DNA from: AP-15 sp963700195
GTDB lineage: Bacteria > Pseudomonadota > Alphaproteobacteria > ATCC43930 > CGMCC-115725
Length of the DNA: 64,000 nt
NCBI GenBank assembly: GCA_963700195.1
Contig: CAVOWQ010000022.1
Location: forward strand, 1-64,000
Reading direction: 5' to 3'
Shown here: positions 35,448 through 47,405 of the stretch, piece after piece
How the letters are laid out: the number at the start of each line of letters is the position of its first letter
Numbering within the stretch: the first letter of the stretch is position 1
Notes under the pieces: model-generated
Told to the model about the DNA's origin: nothing
The model's database searches: none
The model's input: only the letters and a program-made list of their open reading frames with translations
Position numbers and translations under genes: made by a program

Positions 35448-36587
35448 ATGGATTTCGAATTATCGGACGAGCAGCGGGCGTTTGCGGAAACCGCGCGGGC
35501 GTTTGCCCGCGATGAATGGCTGCCGCAGGCGCCCGGGTGGGACGAGCGCAGCGAATTTCCGGTCGCCGCGCTGCGCCGCGCGGCGGAGCTGGGGTTCGCC
35601 GGTATCTATGTCGGCGACGAGTTCGGCGGCAGCGGGCTCGGCCGGATAGACGCAACGATCATCTTCGAGGAGCTCGCTGCGGCTTGCGTCTCGACCGCCG
35701 CCTTTCTGACGGTCCACAACATGGCATCGTGGATGATCGACCGCTTTGGCAGTCGCGAGCAGCGCGCGCGGTTTCTGCCGAAGATGATGACGATGACGAG
35801 TCTCGCCAGTTATTGCCTGACCGAGCCGGGCAGCGGCTCGGACGCGGCGGCGCTCGCGACCCGCGCAGCGCGCGACGGCGATGAGTATGTGCTCAACGGC
35901 ACCAAGGCGTTCATCTCCGGCGGGTCGGTCAGCGACGTCTACGTGACGATGGTGCGCACCGGCGGCGCGGGGCCGAAGGGCATCTCCTGCCTCGTCGTCG
36001 AAAAGGATTCGCCTGGCCTCTCCTTTGGCAAGAAGGAGCGCAAGCTCGGCTGGAACACGCAGCCGACCGCGATGGTGATCTTCGAGGATTGCCGCGTCCC
36101 GGTCGCCAACCGGCTCGGCGAGGAGGGCGACGGCTTCAAAATCGCGATGATGGGGCTCGACGGCGGCCGCTTGAATATTTCCGCCTGCTCGCTCGGCGGC
36201 GCGCGCGCGTGCCTCGAAGCGGCGCGCGACCATCTGCTCGAGCGGCGGCAGTTCGGCCAGCCGCTCGCCGATTTCCAGGCGTTGCGGTTCAAGCTCGCCG
36301 ACATGGCGACCGAGCTCGACGCGGCGCGGCTGATGATGCGGCGCGGGGCGGCGAGCCTCGATCGCGGCGACCCGGAGGCGACGATGCATTGCGCGATGGC
36401 CAAGCGCTTCGCGACCGATGCCGGGTTTCACATCTGCAATGAAGCTTTGCAGCTGTTCGGCGGCTACGGCTACCTCAAGGACTTCCCGATCGAGCGTTAT
36501 CTGCGCGACGTGCGGGTCCATCAAATCCTCGAAGGCACCAACGAGATCATGCGGGTCATCATCGCCCGGCGCTTGCTCGGCAATTGA
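35448..36587 (+). CDS. Acyl-CoA dehydrogenase (isobutyryl-CoA dehydrogenase-like)
   Basis: A 379-residue FAD acyl-CoA dehydrogenase. Signatures are 'DFELSDEQRAFAETARAFA', 'YCLTEPGSGSDAAALATRA' (flavin/substrate loop), 'RQFGQPLADFQALRFKLADM' and the C-terminal 'ALQLFGGYGYLKDFPIERYL' and 'ILEGTNEIMRVIIARRLL', where the Glu of EGTNE is the catalytic base. Its ATG-TGA overlap with a 3-hydroxyisobutyryl-CoA hydrolase gene and the nearby 3-hydroxyisobutyrate dehydrogenase point to isobutyryl-CoA oxidation in valine breakdown. Electrons would pass to ETF and ETF-QO. Confidence 0.92.
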   Translation: MDFELSDEQRAFAETARAFARDEWLPQAPGWDERSEFPVAALRRAAELGFAGIYVGDEFGGSGLGRIDATIIFEELAAACVSTAAFLTVHNMASWMIDRFGSREQRARFLPKMMTMTSLASYCLTEPGSGSDAAALATRAARDGDEYVLNGTKAFISGGSVSDVYVTMVRTGGAGPKGISCLVVEKDSPGLSFGKKERKLGWNTQPTAMVIFEDCRVPVANRLGEEGDGFKIAMMGLDGGRLNISACSLGGARACLEAARDHLLERRQFGQPLADFQALRFKLADMATELDAARLMMRRGAASLDRGDPEATMHCAMAKRFATDAGFHICNEALQLFGGYGYLKDFPIERYLRDVRVHQILEGTNEIMRVIIARRLLGN

Positions 36588-37658
36588 TGGCCGATACCGA
36601 CGAGATCGTGCTTGGCCGAAAAGGCGGCCTGGCGATGCTGACGATCAATCGGCCGCAGGCGCTCAACGCGCTGACCCTCGACAATTACCGCCGCATCGAC
36701 TCGGCGTTGCGCGATTGGGCAGCAGACCCGTCGGTATATGCCGTCGTTGTCCGCGGTGCCGGCGACCGGGCGTTCTGCGCCGGCGGCGACGTGCGCGCGG
36801 TCTACGAAGCCGGCCGCGGCATCAGCGGCGATCCGGACCTGACGGCGATCTTCTTCCGCGAAGAATACGAGCTCATTCGGCGGATCCACCATTTCCCAAA
36901 GCCCTACATCGCGATCATCGACGGGATCACGATGGGAGGCGGCGCCGGCATCTCGGTCAACGGCGCCTACCGGGTCGCCACCGAGCGCACCTTGTTCGCA
37001 ATGCCGGAGACCGGGATCGGCCTCTTTCCGGACGTCGGCGCAACGCGCTTTCTCAACCTTTGCCCGGGGCATGTCGGACGGTATCTCGGCCTGACCGGCG
37101 CGCGTCTGAAGGCGGCGGACGCGCACTATTGTGGCCTTGCTACACATGCAGTGAAACGTGATTGCGTCGAGGCGCTGCTCGATGAGCTGAGCCGCGAGCG
37201 CAGCTCAGTGGAAGATTGTTTGCGGCATTTCGCCGTCGATACGGGTCCAGCCCCGCTTGAGGCGCTGCGGCCGGCGATCGACCGTTGCTTTGCCAAGGAC
37301 AGTGTCGAGGCGATCCTGGACGCGCTCACGGTGGAGTCGGCTGGCGGGGGCGCCGACGCGGAATGGGCCGAGGAAACGCGCGTCTGGCCTGCTGACCAAA
37401 TCGCCAACCAGCCTCAAGGTCACCTTGCACCAGCTGGCGATAGGGCGGGATTATGACCTCGACGCGGCGCTCGCCCTCGAATACCGGCTGACCCAACACG
37501 TCATGGCCGGGCACGACTTTTACGAAGGCGTCCGAGCGATGCTGATCGACCGTGACCGCAAGCCGCAATGGCGCCCGGCGACTCTCGCTGAGGTTACCGA
37601 CGGCATGGTCGATGCGTATTTCGCGCCGATCGGCGATCGTGAGCTACGCTTTGCGTAG
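36587..37658 (+). CDS. 3-hydroxyisobutyryl-CoA hydrolase, frameshifted
   Basis: A crotonase-superfamily thioesterase that releases 3-hydroxyisobutyrate from its CoA ester in valine catabolism. Visible are 'LTINRPQALNALTLDNYRRI', 'DRAFCAGGDVRAVYEAG', 'GITMGGGAGISVNGAYRVAT' and 'FAMPETGIGLFPDVGATRFL', where the GIGLFPD segment separates hydrolases from hydratases. ATG 36587 overlaps the previous stop (TGATG). A one-base break near 37385 shifts the frame; the rest reads 'SPTSLKVTLHQLAIGRDYDL', 'YRLTQHVMAGHDFYEGVRAM' and ends 'FAPIGDRELRFA' at 37658. Joined, about 356 residues, the normal size. Confidence 0.9.
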
Positions 37659-37674
37659 ACCGCAATGTACATCA

Positions 37675-37752
37675 TCATCCCCGCGAAAGCGGGGGTACAC
37701 GGCCTCTCGCGCAGGAGCTTATTGCCCTGAATTCCTGCTTTCGCGGGAATGA
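37675..37752. repeat. Palindromic intergenic repeat
   Basis: Left arm TCATCCCCGCGAAAG (37675-37689) is matched, with one mismatch, by right arm CTTTCGCGGGAATGA (37738-37752). Inside the left arm CCCCGCGAAAGCGGGG forms its own hairpin. It sits between two valine-pathway genes on the same strand and resembles the palindromic elements common in rhizobial and related genomes. Confidence 0.85.
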
Positions 37753-37776
37753 CGGAAGGGGAGGAGGAGACGACCG

Positions 37777-38676
37777 ATGGCGACGATCGGATTTATCGGG
37801 CTCGGCAATATGGGGGCGCCGATGGCGGCCAATCTCGTCGGGGCCCGCCACCAGGTAACCGGGTTCGACCTAGTGCCGGGAGCGATGGAGGCGCTGGCGA
37901 CGAAGGGCGGCCAGGCGGTTCTGTCGGTCGCGGAGGCCGCCGGCGCGGGCGACATCGTGATCACGATGCTGCCCGCCGGGCCGCAGGTGCGTTCGGTTTA
38001 TCTCGAAGAGGGCGGCGTTCTTGCCAGCGCGCGCCGCGGCGCATTGCTGGTCGACTGCTCGACGATCGATGTCGAGACCGCGCGCGCCGTCGCTGCGGCG
38101 GCGAAGGGGGCGGGGTTCGACATGCTCGATGCACCGGTGTCGGGCGGGGTATCCGGGGCGGAGGCGGCGAGCCTCACCTTCATGGTCGGCGGCGAGCCCG
38201 AAATCTTCGCCCGCGCCCAGCCGATACTGGCCGCAATGGGCCGGACGATCGTCCATGCCGGCCCGGCCGGCAACGGCCAGGCCGCCAAGATCTGCAACAA
38301 CATGATGCTGGGCATCTCGATGATTGCAGTGTGCGAAGCGTTTTCGCTCGCCGAGCGGCTGGGGCTCCAGGCGCAGACCCTGTTCGACATCAGCTCCAAA
38401 TCCTCCGGCCAATGCTGGGCCTTGACGAGTTATTGCCCGGTGCCGGGACCGGTCCGCACCTCGCCGGCAAACCGTGACTACGCGCCCGGTTTCACCGCGG
38501 CGATGATGTTGAAGGATCTGCGGCTCGCGCAGCAGGCGGCGGGCGCAACCGCGACGGCTACCCCGCTCGGCGCAGCCGCCGCCAATCTTTACCAGTTGTT
38601 CGTCGATGGGGGCGCCGGCAGTCTCGATTTTTCCGGGATCTATCGCTTAATCGGCAAATCCCACGGTAAAATTTGA
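37777..38676 (+). CDS. mmsB: 3-hydroxyisobutyrate dehydrogenase
   Basis: A 299-residue beta-hydroxyacid dehydrogenase that oxidises 3-hydroxyisobutyrate to methylmalonate semialdehyde with NAD. It begins with the Rossmann motif 'IGFIGLGNMGAPMAANLV', has 'LLVDCSTIDVETAR', the substrate motif 'MLDAPVSGGVSGAEAASLTF' and the catalytic-lysine segment 'GPAGNGQAAKICNNMMLG'. The 'CWALTSYCPVPGPVRTSPAN' loop is specific to HIBADH. It follows the acyl-CoA dehydrogenase and hydrolase genes, completing three successive valine-degradation steps. Confidence 0.95.
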   Translation: MATIGFIGLGNMGAPMAANLVGARHQVTGFDLVPGAMEALATKGGQAVLSVAEAAGAGDIVITMLPAGPQVRSVYLEEGGVLASARRGALLVDCSTIDVETARAVAAAAKGAGFDMLDAPVSGGVSGAEAASLTFMVGGEPEIFARAQPILAAMGRTIVHAGPAGNGQAAKICNNMMLGISMIAVCEAFSLAERLGLQAQTLFDISSKSSGQCWALTSYCPVPGPVRTSPANRDYAPGFTAAMMLKDLRLAQQAAGATATATPLGAAAANLYQLFVDGGAGSLDFSGIYRLIGKSHGKI

Positions 38677-38698
38677 AACGATAAATTTACAAACCAGC

Positions 38699-38710
38699 GG
38701 TAAGCTTACC
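38699..38710. promoter_or_regulatory. Candidate LdtR/MarR operator palindrome
   Basis: GGTAAGCTTACC is a perfect 12-base palindrome 27 bases upstream of the MarR-family start. Just before it (38665-38691) lies a second, imperfect inverted pair, GTAAAATTT ... AAATTTAC, in an AT-rich patch that stands out from the GC-rich surroundings. Placement suggests autoregulation by the downstream regulator; this is inferred, not shown. Confidence 0.5.
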
Positions 38711-38737
38711 ATCTTTTCGCCGGCAAGCGAGGCTTGG

Positions 38738-39211
38738 ATGAATACCGCATATCTGGAGGTGATTTCGCTCGTCGAGCGGCTCCACCGCCATTTTCTCGAG
38801 GTCGTAAAGCTCGAGCTCGAAGGACTGGGAATCCACGACATCAACAACGTTCAGGGTATGATGCTGTTCAATATCGGCGACGCGGAGATGACGGTCGGCG
38901 AGCTCACATTGCGCGGCTGCTATCTCGGCTCGAACGTCTCGTACAACGTTAAGAAGATGGTCGAGAACGGCTATCTGGCGCAGCAGCGTTCGTTGCACGA
39001 TCGGCGTTCGATCCACGTCCACCTGACCGAAAAGGGGATCAGGCTGCGCGACAGCCTGACCGCGATGCATCGGCGCCATGCCGAAATGCTGCCGCACGCC
39101 GCCGTGAGCCTCGAAGACTTGCAGGGCGCCAACGCAGCGTTGCGCCGTCTTGAGCGGTTCTGGATTCGCGCCGGCGACTTTGTGCAGCGCCCGCCGCAAT
39201 TCGCCGCCTGA
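38738..39211 (+). CDS. ldtR: MarR-family winged-helix regulator, LdtR-like
   Basis: A 157-residue winged-helix regulator. The stretch 'VKLELEGLGIHDINNVQGMM', 'LFNIGDAEMTVGELTLRGCY' and 'LGSNVSYNVKKMVENGYLAQ' is strongly characteristic of the LdtR group, known in Liberibacter and Rhizobiales to control an L,D-transpeptidase and osmotic-stress genes and to respond to small ligands. The recognition helix lies around 'GSNVSYNVKKMV', the wing around 'SLHDRRSIHVHLTEKG'. A palindrome upstream may be its own operator. It sits 61 bases after mmsB; no transpeptidase gene is adjacent. Confidence 0.88.
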   Translation: MNTAYLEVISLVERLHRHFLEVVKLELEGLGIHDINNVQGMMLFNIGDAEMTVGELTLRGCYLGSNVSYNVKKMVENGYLAQQRSLHDRRSIHVHLTEKGIRLRDSLTAMHRRHAEMLPHAAVSLEDLQGANAALRRLERFWIRAGDFVQRPPQFAA

Positions 39212-39275
39212 TTTTTTTGGTGACGCGGCCAGCTGCTGCTGCGAGGCTGCTCGCAGAGCATCGCGGAGGACCGGC

Positions 39276-39701
39276 ATGTCCCAGCTGTTTCCGTTAGCCC
39301 CCGGAGTGAGCGTCGCCGGCAGGCTCGACCGGGCGGACATCGATGCGCTCGCCGCAACCGGTGTACGCACGATCATCAACAATCGCCCCGATGGCGAAGA
39401 CCCCGGGCAGCTTGCGGCCGCCTCGGCGCGGCGCATTGCCGAGGCGCACGGGATCGCCTACCACCACATCCCGATCACCGCCGCCACATTGTCGCGTGCC
39501 GATGTCGACGCCTTCGCCGCAGTGTTGCGGGACGGACCGGAGCCGGTCGTGGCGCATTGCCGAAGCGGAACCCGCTCGGCGCTGCTGTGGGCTTTGACCC
39601 GCATGCGCGAAGGTGCCGACCCGCTCTCGCTGATTTCCGCAGCGGCCCAGCACGGCATCGACATCGCCGCCCTTCCCGCCATCGTCGCGCGGCTGCGTTA
39701 G
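39276..39701 (+). CDS. TIGR01244-type sulfur transferase / DSP-like phosphatase domain protein
   Basis: A 141-residue protein of the TIGR01244 family (also called beta-lactamase hydrolase-like). It opens 'LFPLAPGVSVAGRLDRADID', has 'GVRTIINNRPDGEDP' and the cysteine loop 'VVAHCRSGTRSALLWALTR', the Cx4-5R phosphatase/sulfurtransferase signature. In other bacteria the domain is fused or linked to persulfide dioxygenase-like proteins and sulfide response. ATG 39276 has GGAGGA at 39265-39270. Confidence 0.85.
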   Translation: MSQLFPLAPGVSVAGRLDRADIDALAATGVRTIINNRPDGEDPGQLAAASARRIAEAHGIAYHHIPITAATLSRADVDAFAAVLRDGPEPVVAHCRSGTRSALLWALTRMREGADPLSLISAAAQHGIDIAALPAIVARLR

Positions 39702-39899
39702 TACTTTATGAGCAAATTACGGTAAACATCGACCCCCCGGACTGACAGGGGCCAGCATAGGTAAGACTTGTCTGGTCAGTCCTGAGTATCTAAGGGTGGA
39801 AGGCGAGCTACGGTTGTAGAGATACTCTAGACGAACGCTGCACAGTTTCTTCGCCCCCTCATTATATAGGATTATCACATTGAGCCTGCGGCGGCCCCC

Positions 39900-41474
39900 T
39901 TGGGAATATTTAGAATTCGCCTTGCGTGTTGTACTTTGATAACCCTCCCTTTGAAACGCATTGGCCCGTATGCACCAAGACGATTGCTCGCCTCCCTAAG
40001 CGCGTACACGACCGCCATGGTCGTAGTAACGGTGCCGTTTACCGCGTATGGGATCAGCGTTCTTTACAGTTTTTACGGCATCGGCAGTTCGTTTCACGAT
40101 GCAGGCTGGTCTGCCTACCTGATCCACGAGGCTGACCTTCAGATTCATGACCCACCTTGTGTCGATGACGGGATGAGCTGGTTCAACTCTCACATTTCGC
40201 CACTGTTTCTAGCAACTTCGGCGCTTGGTCATCTCGTCCCGCTCACGAGAATTCAATTCTATGCCGCTTATATCGGCATCTCCCATGCTCTCCCGGCAGT
40301 CGCAGTCTTCTGGTTGTTGATATCCGGATATCGCGTGGCGAAGCCCGTGCCTCGCTTTGCAGCTGCGCTCCTCGCCCTGTTCTTCTCGTTCGACGGGCTC
40401 GCCTTGGCGATTGCGCGATTTCCGCACTTCACGATGTTCATCGTCGGCACAGGAATGATCTTCCTTGTTGCGCTGGTGTTGAGACGCGTCGGGCTTGCCT
40501 CATTGTTCTTTCTCTTGTGCTTGAGCACGCGCGAGGATGCTGGATTTCATATGTTCGCTCTGCTCTCGGTATTGTTCGTCCTGGAGTGGGCGCAAGGCGT
40601 AGCCTGGCGAGAGCAGAAATCAACCGCGGTATTCGCTGTACTGGCCTTGCTCTACAGCGCTGGCGCGGTCGCGTTACAGCACTCTCTTTCTAGCAGGGAA
40701 TATTCCCTACTCGTCAACGAATACTTGGGATACCCGTTCTTTACTCAAGTCAGTCTTTCAACCATGACAACGCGGCTCCTCGGGTGGGTGGCTTATCGCC
40801 GCTACGTCGTCATTCCGGCCATCTGCGTGCTTGGCTGGGCGATCGTCCGACGCAACGGGTACATAGTTCTCGGCTACGTGGCTTTTTTACCCTGGGGTCT
40901 CCTACATCTGATGGCGGCGAGAGAAATGGTGGGTACACTGCCTTCTTACTACGCCTTCCCTTTCATGTTCGCCAGCTTATGGCCGTTGATCGCCTTATTG
41001 GTCGAGCAGCGTCACGCCGGTGGAGATCGGTCCATCTTCGAAGCGCTTTGCGGGTTCGCCTTGCTGACCGCAGCCTCGTTCGCCACGTCCCAGTACCTGC
41101 ACAATCCGACGCACATCTCTTTTCCGAAGGGCTTTTTCTCGCCGCCTTCCTTTGATCGCCAGGAGACTATGGATCGGGCGCTGGAGCGGCTGGCCGGAGC
41201 GCAGGAACTGGGGACAACCCTTATAGACCAGAGCATTCTCGCCCTCGTCCCCGAAAGGTATCGAGCCGAGAACATCCTTTCCGGAGATCATCACCGTGAG
41301 CCCGACAGCATTATCTTTTTCGCCGACGGTTTTGAAAGCGCTCTCGCACGAGAGACGGCGGCTCGGGCCGGCCTCGAAAGCGAATACGAGGTCGCCGGCA
41401 CGCCGATCCGCATCGCGACCCATCACTCACTGCGCAGTCTCGAGGGACTGACTGAATTGAGCCCATCGAATTGA
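39900..41474 (+). CDS. Polytopic membrane protein, DUF2079-like
   Basis: A 524-residue protein with about ten hydrophobic helices, for example 'LLASLSAYTTAMVVVTVPFT', 'FTMFIVGTGMIFLVALVLRR', 'PAICVLGWAIVRRNGYIVLG'. The short motif 'WFNSHISPLFL' and overall plan resemble DUF2079 / GT-C-like membrane proteins, which are thought to use lipid-linked sugars. The C-terminal 130 residues are soluble. Codon use and GC are lower than in the neighbours. The TTG at 39900 is the longest start; a later start is quite possible. It is convergent with a GT87 remnant. Confidence 0.65.
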   Translation: MGIFRIRLACCTLITLPLKRIGPYAPRRLLASLSAYTTAMVVVTVPFTAYGISVLYSFYGIGSSFHDAGWSAYLIHEADLQIHDPPCVDDGMSWFNSHISPLFLATSALGHLVPLTRIQFYAAYIGISHALPAVAVFWLLISGYRVAKPVPRFAAALLALFFSFDGLALAIARFPHFTMFIVGTGMIFLVALVLRRVGLASLFFLLCLSTREDAGFHMFALLSVLFVLEWAQGVAWREQKSTAVFAVLALLYSAGAVALQHSLSSREYSLLVNEYLGYPFFTQVSLSTMTTRLLGWVAYRRYVVIPAICVLGWAIVRRNGYIVLGYVAFLPWGLLHLMAAREMVGTLPSYYAFPFMFASLWPLIALLVEQRHAGGDRSIFEALCGFALLTAASFATSQYLHNPTHISFPKGFFSPPSFDRQETMDRALERLAGAQELGTTLIDQSILALVPERYRAENILSGDHHREPDSIIFFADGFESALARETAARAGLESEYEVAGTPIRIATHHSLRSLEGLTELSPSN

Positions 41475-41479
41475 CCTCT

Positions 41480-41813
41480 CTACTGACCGGCTAGCCGGCG
41501 CTCTGTGAGGAGGTCGCAACGGTGCGCTGCCGTGCGCCGAACGCAAAGGAAAAACAGGACAGCAGAGATGATCGGAACGATGGGCATCGCCACCGAGAAA
41601 ACTGCAACGCAAAAAAATTCCCGTTCGCTCCCCGGCAGAAATCCGCGTGACATTCCGTTCCTGATGAGGAACGCAACGGCAATCGACAGGATGCAAAGAT
41701 CGTAGAGGGGTGAACCGTCACCCACGCAATAAAGAGGATTGCTGTCTTCAAGAGATGAGGGATCGGCCTGGCCCAGACAGCGCATACCGCCGCCGCCACG
41801 ATAGCGGCAGCGC
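41480..41813 (-). pseudogene. C-terminal fragment of a second GT87-type membrane glycosyltransferase
   Basis: Read across two minus-strand frames with one shift near 41710, this segment gives 'AAAVCAVWARPIPHLLKTAI', then 'LYDLCILSIAVAFLIRNGMS' and 'PIISAVLFFLCVRR'. It aligns along its length with the C-terminal 100 residues of the intact GT87 gene just upstream ('AYDLCILSIAVAFVASEG', 'PVICAALLFLVTRR'). The rest of the gene is absent. It is a tandem paralogue reduced to its tail. Confidence 0.7.
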
Positions 41814-43109
41814 TTACCGAGGGTTAAGCACGCGGCCGCCCTGCCTGGACCGTCCATCGCTGTAGCGGACGGCCAGAACCCGTCGGGTGACGAGAAAAAG
41901 AAGGGCGGCGCAGATGACGGGAGCGAGCGGAGTTGCCGGGAGGAAAAGGACACCCCAGCAGATGAGGATTACGAACCGCTCGCCGGGTTGGAATCCGACC
42001 GACAGCCCCTCGCTCGCGACAAAGGCGACAGCAATGGACAGAATGCACAGATCGTAAGCGAGCACGTAGGGGGTGACCATGACCGAACCCGCGCAGAGGA
42101 GTGCCGCTTTCAACGGGAACGAGATCGGCTTGGCCCAGATGACGGTTACCGCCAACCCCACAACAACGGCTACCGCCACCTGCACGGCCCACGCAATCGT
42201 CACATCTGCGCCCGCCCAGCGGATTAGACTGTAGACGGACTGAAGCCTAAGTTCGACCTGCTGATCCGGGCTCAAACCCGCATTGCGGTCGAATAAAGTG
42301 CTGATGAAGGACGGCCACCCGTCCGAACCAAAAGCGAATGCCGCTGCCAGACCGAGTACGATGCTGGTAGCGGTGGCGCTGCCGAGCGCGCGCCAATTAC
42401 GGGATGCCAAAAGGGCGAATGGGAACAAAACCCCATACTGCGGCTTGCACGTCAACAAACCGAGAAAGATTCCGGAGACCCATGGCAGGCGCTCGGCAAA
42501 AATAAGTGAGAGGCCGATCAGAGCTGCCACAAGGAATCCGGTGTGGCCAAGTTGGATATTCTTCATGACCACTGCCGGTGTCATCGCCACAACGGCCGCC
42601 GCCGCCCGCGGTATGATCATCCAGACAGTCGCTTGATAGAGGAGAAGCGTAGCAATCACCCATGTCGCGAAGGCGATCAAATACGGTAAAAATCCGAGAG
42701 GGTAGACAAAGAACAAAAAGGTCGGAGGATAGATGTATTGATGCATGAATAAGCATTCACCAGGCGGATAGTAAATATCCTGGGCCGCCGCATATACCGT
42801 TTGATCGTAGATGCGAGAGGGATCGCCGGATGCGGCGAATTTGGCGCTCACCCAGATCCAGCAAAAATCGATATTGGACAGAGTTCCGTCTGGGAGGACA
42901 GCCCAATCCCCACGATACAGGCCCCACGCCAAGAGAACTCCGAGCACATAGGCCGCAACCAAAATAGATCCGAAAAGCCGAAGGCGCCGCTCGGTAAAGA
43001 TCCAGTCTTCGAACGTAATCAATTTGCTGCAGGCCGACACGATGCCGGGGCGGCTACAGGACACCTGTCCGAGCGCCGCGCTGCTATTATTATGGTGCAA
43101 GTCTTTCAT
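41814..43109 (-). CDS. DUF2029/GT87-family membrane mannosyltransferase-like protein
   Basis: A 431-residue polytopic membrane protein of the GT-C type, family GT87 (DUF2029). Visible are 'NIDFCWIWVSAKFAASGDPS', 'YDQTVYAAAQDIYYPPG', 'YIYPPTFLFFVYPLGFLPYL', 'IFLGLLTCKPQYGVLFPFAL' and 'MVTPYVLAYDLCILSIAVAF'; the NxDF and KPQ features are typical. Known members add alpha-mannose from polyprenyl phosphate donors. GC is lower than in flanking genes, and a tail-only paralogue follows directly, suggesting past tandem duplication in a transferred segment. Confidence 0.85.
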   Translation of the reverse strand: MKDLHHNNSSAALGQVSCSRPGIVSACSKLITFEDWIFTERRLRLFGSILVAAYVLGVLLAWGLYRGDWAVLPDGTLSNIDFCWIWVSAKFAASGDPSRIYDQTVYAAAQDIYYPPGECLFMHQYIYPPTFLFFVYPLGFLPYLIAFATWVIATLLLYQATVWMIIPRAAAAVVAMTPAVVMKNIQLGHTGFLVAALIGLSLIFAERLPWVSGIFLGLLTCKPQYGVLFPFALLASRNWRALGSATATSIVLGLAAAFAFGSDGWPSFISTLFDRNAGLSPDQQVELRLQSVYSLIRWAGADVTIAWAVQVAVAVVVGLAVTVIWAKPISFPLKAALLCAGSVMVTPYVLAYDLCILSIAVAFVASEGLSVGFQPGERFVILICWGVLFLPATPLAPVICAALLFLVTRRVLAVRYSDGRSRQGGRVLNPR

Positions 43110-43331
43110 CTATACAAAGCCTTCACGCCGTTGCCCCCGCGTCAACGGCGGATCGGCAACGCAAACCGAAGCCGCAGCTCCGTCTCAGGCCCGCCTGGAA
43201 CGAGTGTTCCGCGTGCACGAGATGTTCCGCCCAATACGGGGCAGTTTAAAGGGCGGGCACTTACCGACGGTTAAGGACAGTCGAATGAAATAGCTCGGCC
43301 CTGTACAGAACGCCGATATCGAGAGCTTAAT

Positions 43332-43353
43332 GCCCGCCTCTTGTATGGCGGGC
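43332..43353 (+). promoter_or_regulatory. Hairpin in the alaS leader
   Basis: GCCCGCC (43332-43338), loop TCTTGTAT, GGCGGGC (43347-43353): a perfect seven-base GC stem 21 bases before the alaS start, just ahead of GGAGGG. It could affect ribosome access or be incidental; no T-run follows. Confidence 0.35.
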
Positions 43354-43374
43354 GCGGAGGGCCAGAATCTGTTT

Positions 43375-46038
<2,664 letters not shown>

Positions 46039-46232
46039 TTCCGGGAAGTTCGGCGCTCCAATTCGGCGGAGTTGCGGGCGTTGTCCCGCTGCCCAAAGCC
46101 GTGGAAGGGTGCGGTTTTTCGGGGCAGCAAGAAATTCTGGACGCGGCGTTGACGTTCCCTGCATAATTGCTCGCGGGGACCGGTGTGCAACGATTTGGTT
46201 TACGTGTTGGGCAACAGGGGGGACCGCGCAGA

Positions 46233-47078
46233 ATGAGGGGAAACTCTGCGCCGCTACTTTTGTTTTCCTCGATCGTCGCGGCGCTCATGCTTGCGGGGTG
46301 CGTGACTACTCCAATTCACCTCGACCCCTGAGCGTCGAGGGCCGCGACGGCGGCGGCCCGATCCCGACCTATGCGATGCTGATGCGGATCGGCGCCGCGG
46401 CGCAATCCGGCGGCGATTTACCCAACGCCCTCGGCGTCTACCGGCGCGCCGCCGAAATAGCGGTCGACAATCCCGCCCCTCTGATTGCGGCCGGCGACGT
46501 GCTGCTGCAGATGGGCTCCGTCAATGAGGCGATCGTCAGTTACAACGCAGCCTTGGTCAGACCTGGTGACACCCAGGGCGCCCAGGTCGGACTGGCGAGG
46601 GCGTTTTTGAAGACCGGCAAGCCTCAATTGGCCTTGACGCCCCTCTCCAAGGCGATGGAGCAGAGCCCGGACGACCCGAAGCTCTTGCTCCTGCTCGGTG
46701 TGACAAAGGATCTGGCGGGAAGCCATTTGGAAGCCCAAGCTTACTATCGCGACGGCCTCGTCCGCGCGCCGGGCGACCCGGGCCTAACGGTCCAATCTCG
46801 CCTTGTCGCTCGCACTCAGTGGCAATTACCCGAACGCCATAGCCGTGCTGCAGCCGCTTGCGATATCCCCATCCGGCACGGCGCAAGAGCGGCAGACCCT
46901 GGCGCTGATCTACGGCCTCACCGGCAACACGGCAGAGGCGACCCGGCTCGGCCGGATCGATCTCGACGACGCCTCGGTGGAGCAAAACCTGGCCTATTAC
47001 CAATCACTCCGCGCACTCTCGCCCGAAGCCCGCACCCAGGCAATCCTGTCTGGTGGTGCCGCCAGAGCTTCGTCGTGA
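46233..47078 (+). CDS. TadD-like TPR lipoprotein, two frameshifts
   Basis: The first frame from ATG 46233 gives a lipoprotein signal peptide ending in the lipobox 'LMLAGCVTT'. One base appears missing near 46318; the next frame has TPR units 'GGDLPNALGVYRRAAEIAVD', 'SVNEAIVSYNAALVRPGD' and 'LLLLGVTKDLAGSHLEAQAY'. A second break near 46792 leads to 'NLALSLALSGNYPNAIAVLQ' and 'LIYGLTGNTAEATRLGRIDL', stopping at 47076. About 281 residues joined. This matches TadD, the outer-membrane pilotin-like lipoprotein of Flp pilus systems, but no other tad genes are in the window, so the role here may be different. Confidence 0.75.
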
Positions 47079-47405
47079 CAAGACCGGATGGTGCTCCTCG
47101 CCAGGGCCGAGCCCGGCCACGAGGTATCCCTCGGTCGTACAGAGATTACACCTCTCAACCGTACGTCAGCCCTTCCGCTATAGTGGAACTTTGCCAGGTG
47201 GCGAGCCTGCTCCCGCGTACGACGGGGTTCGAGTGACACGCGCCTCCGCTGGCGTTCCGCGGGCGATTGCGGTCACCTCGCTTCTAACGGTACCAGCCGC
47301 GCCCCCGTCGCATGAGCGTAGCGTCGCAGCGTTGGCCGGCTTGGCCAGCGCCTGCCGGATTCGATTCGAGGTCGTGCGACGTTCCCCACAGTACCGAGAC
47401 CGATC
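47079..47405. other. Non-coding stretch beside integrase scrap
   Basis: About 330 bases with no supported gene. Open frames here are short and lack ribosome sites or recognisable residues. It may be residual DNA of an excised or decayed element, given the integrase fragment and tRNA-Ser that follow. Confidence 0.4.

Noticed and set aside
46233..47078. A complete Flp/Tad pilus locus
   Set aside because: Only a TadD-like TPR lipoprotein is seen; no tadA, tadB, tadC, cpaB or flp gene lies nearby. The secretion genes at 53.6-64 kb are type II.
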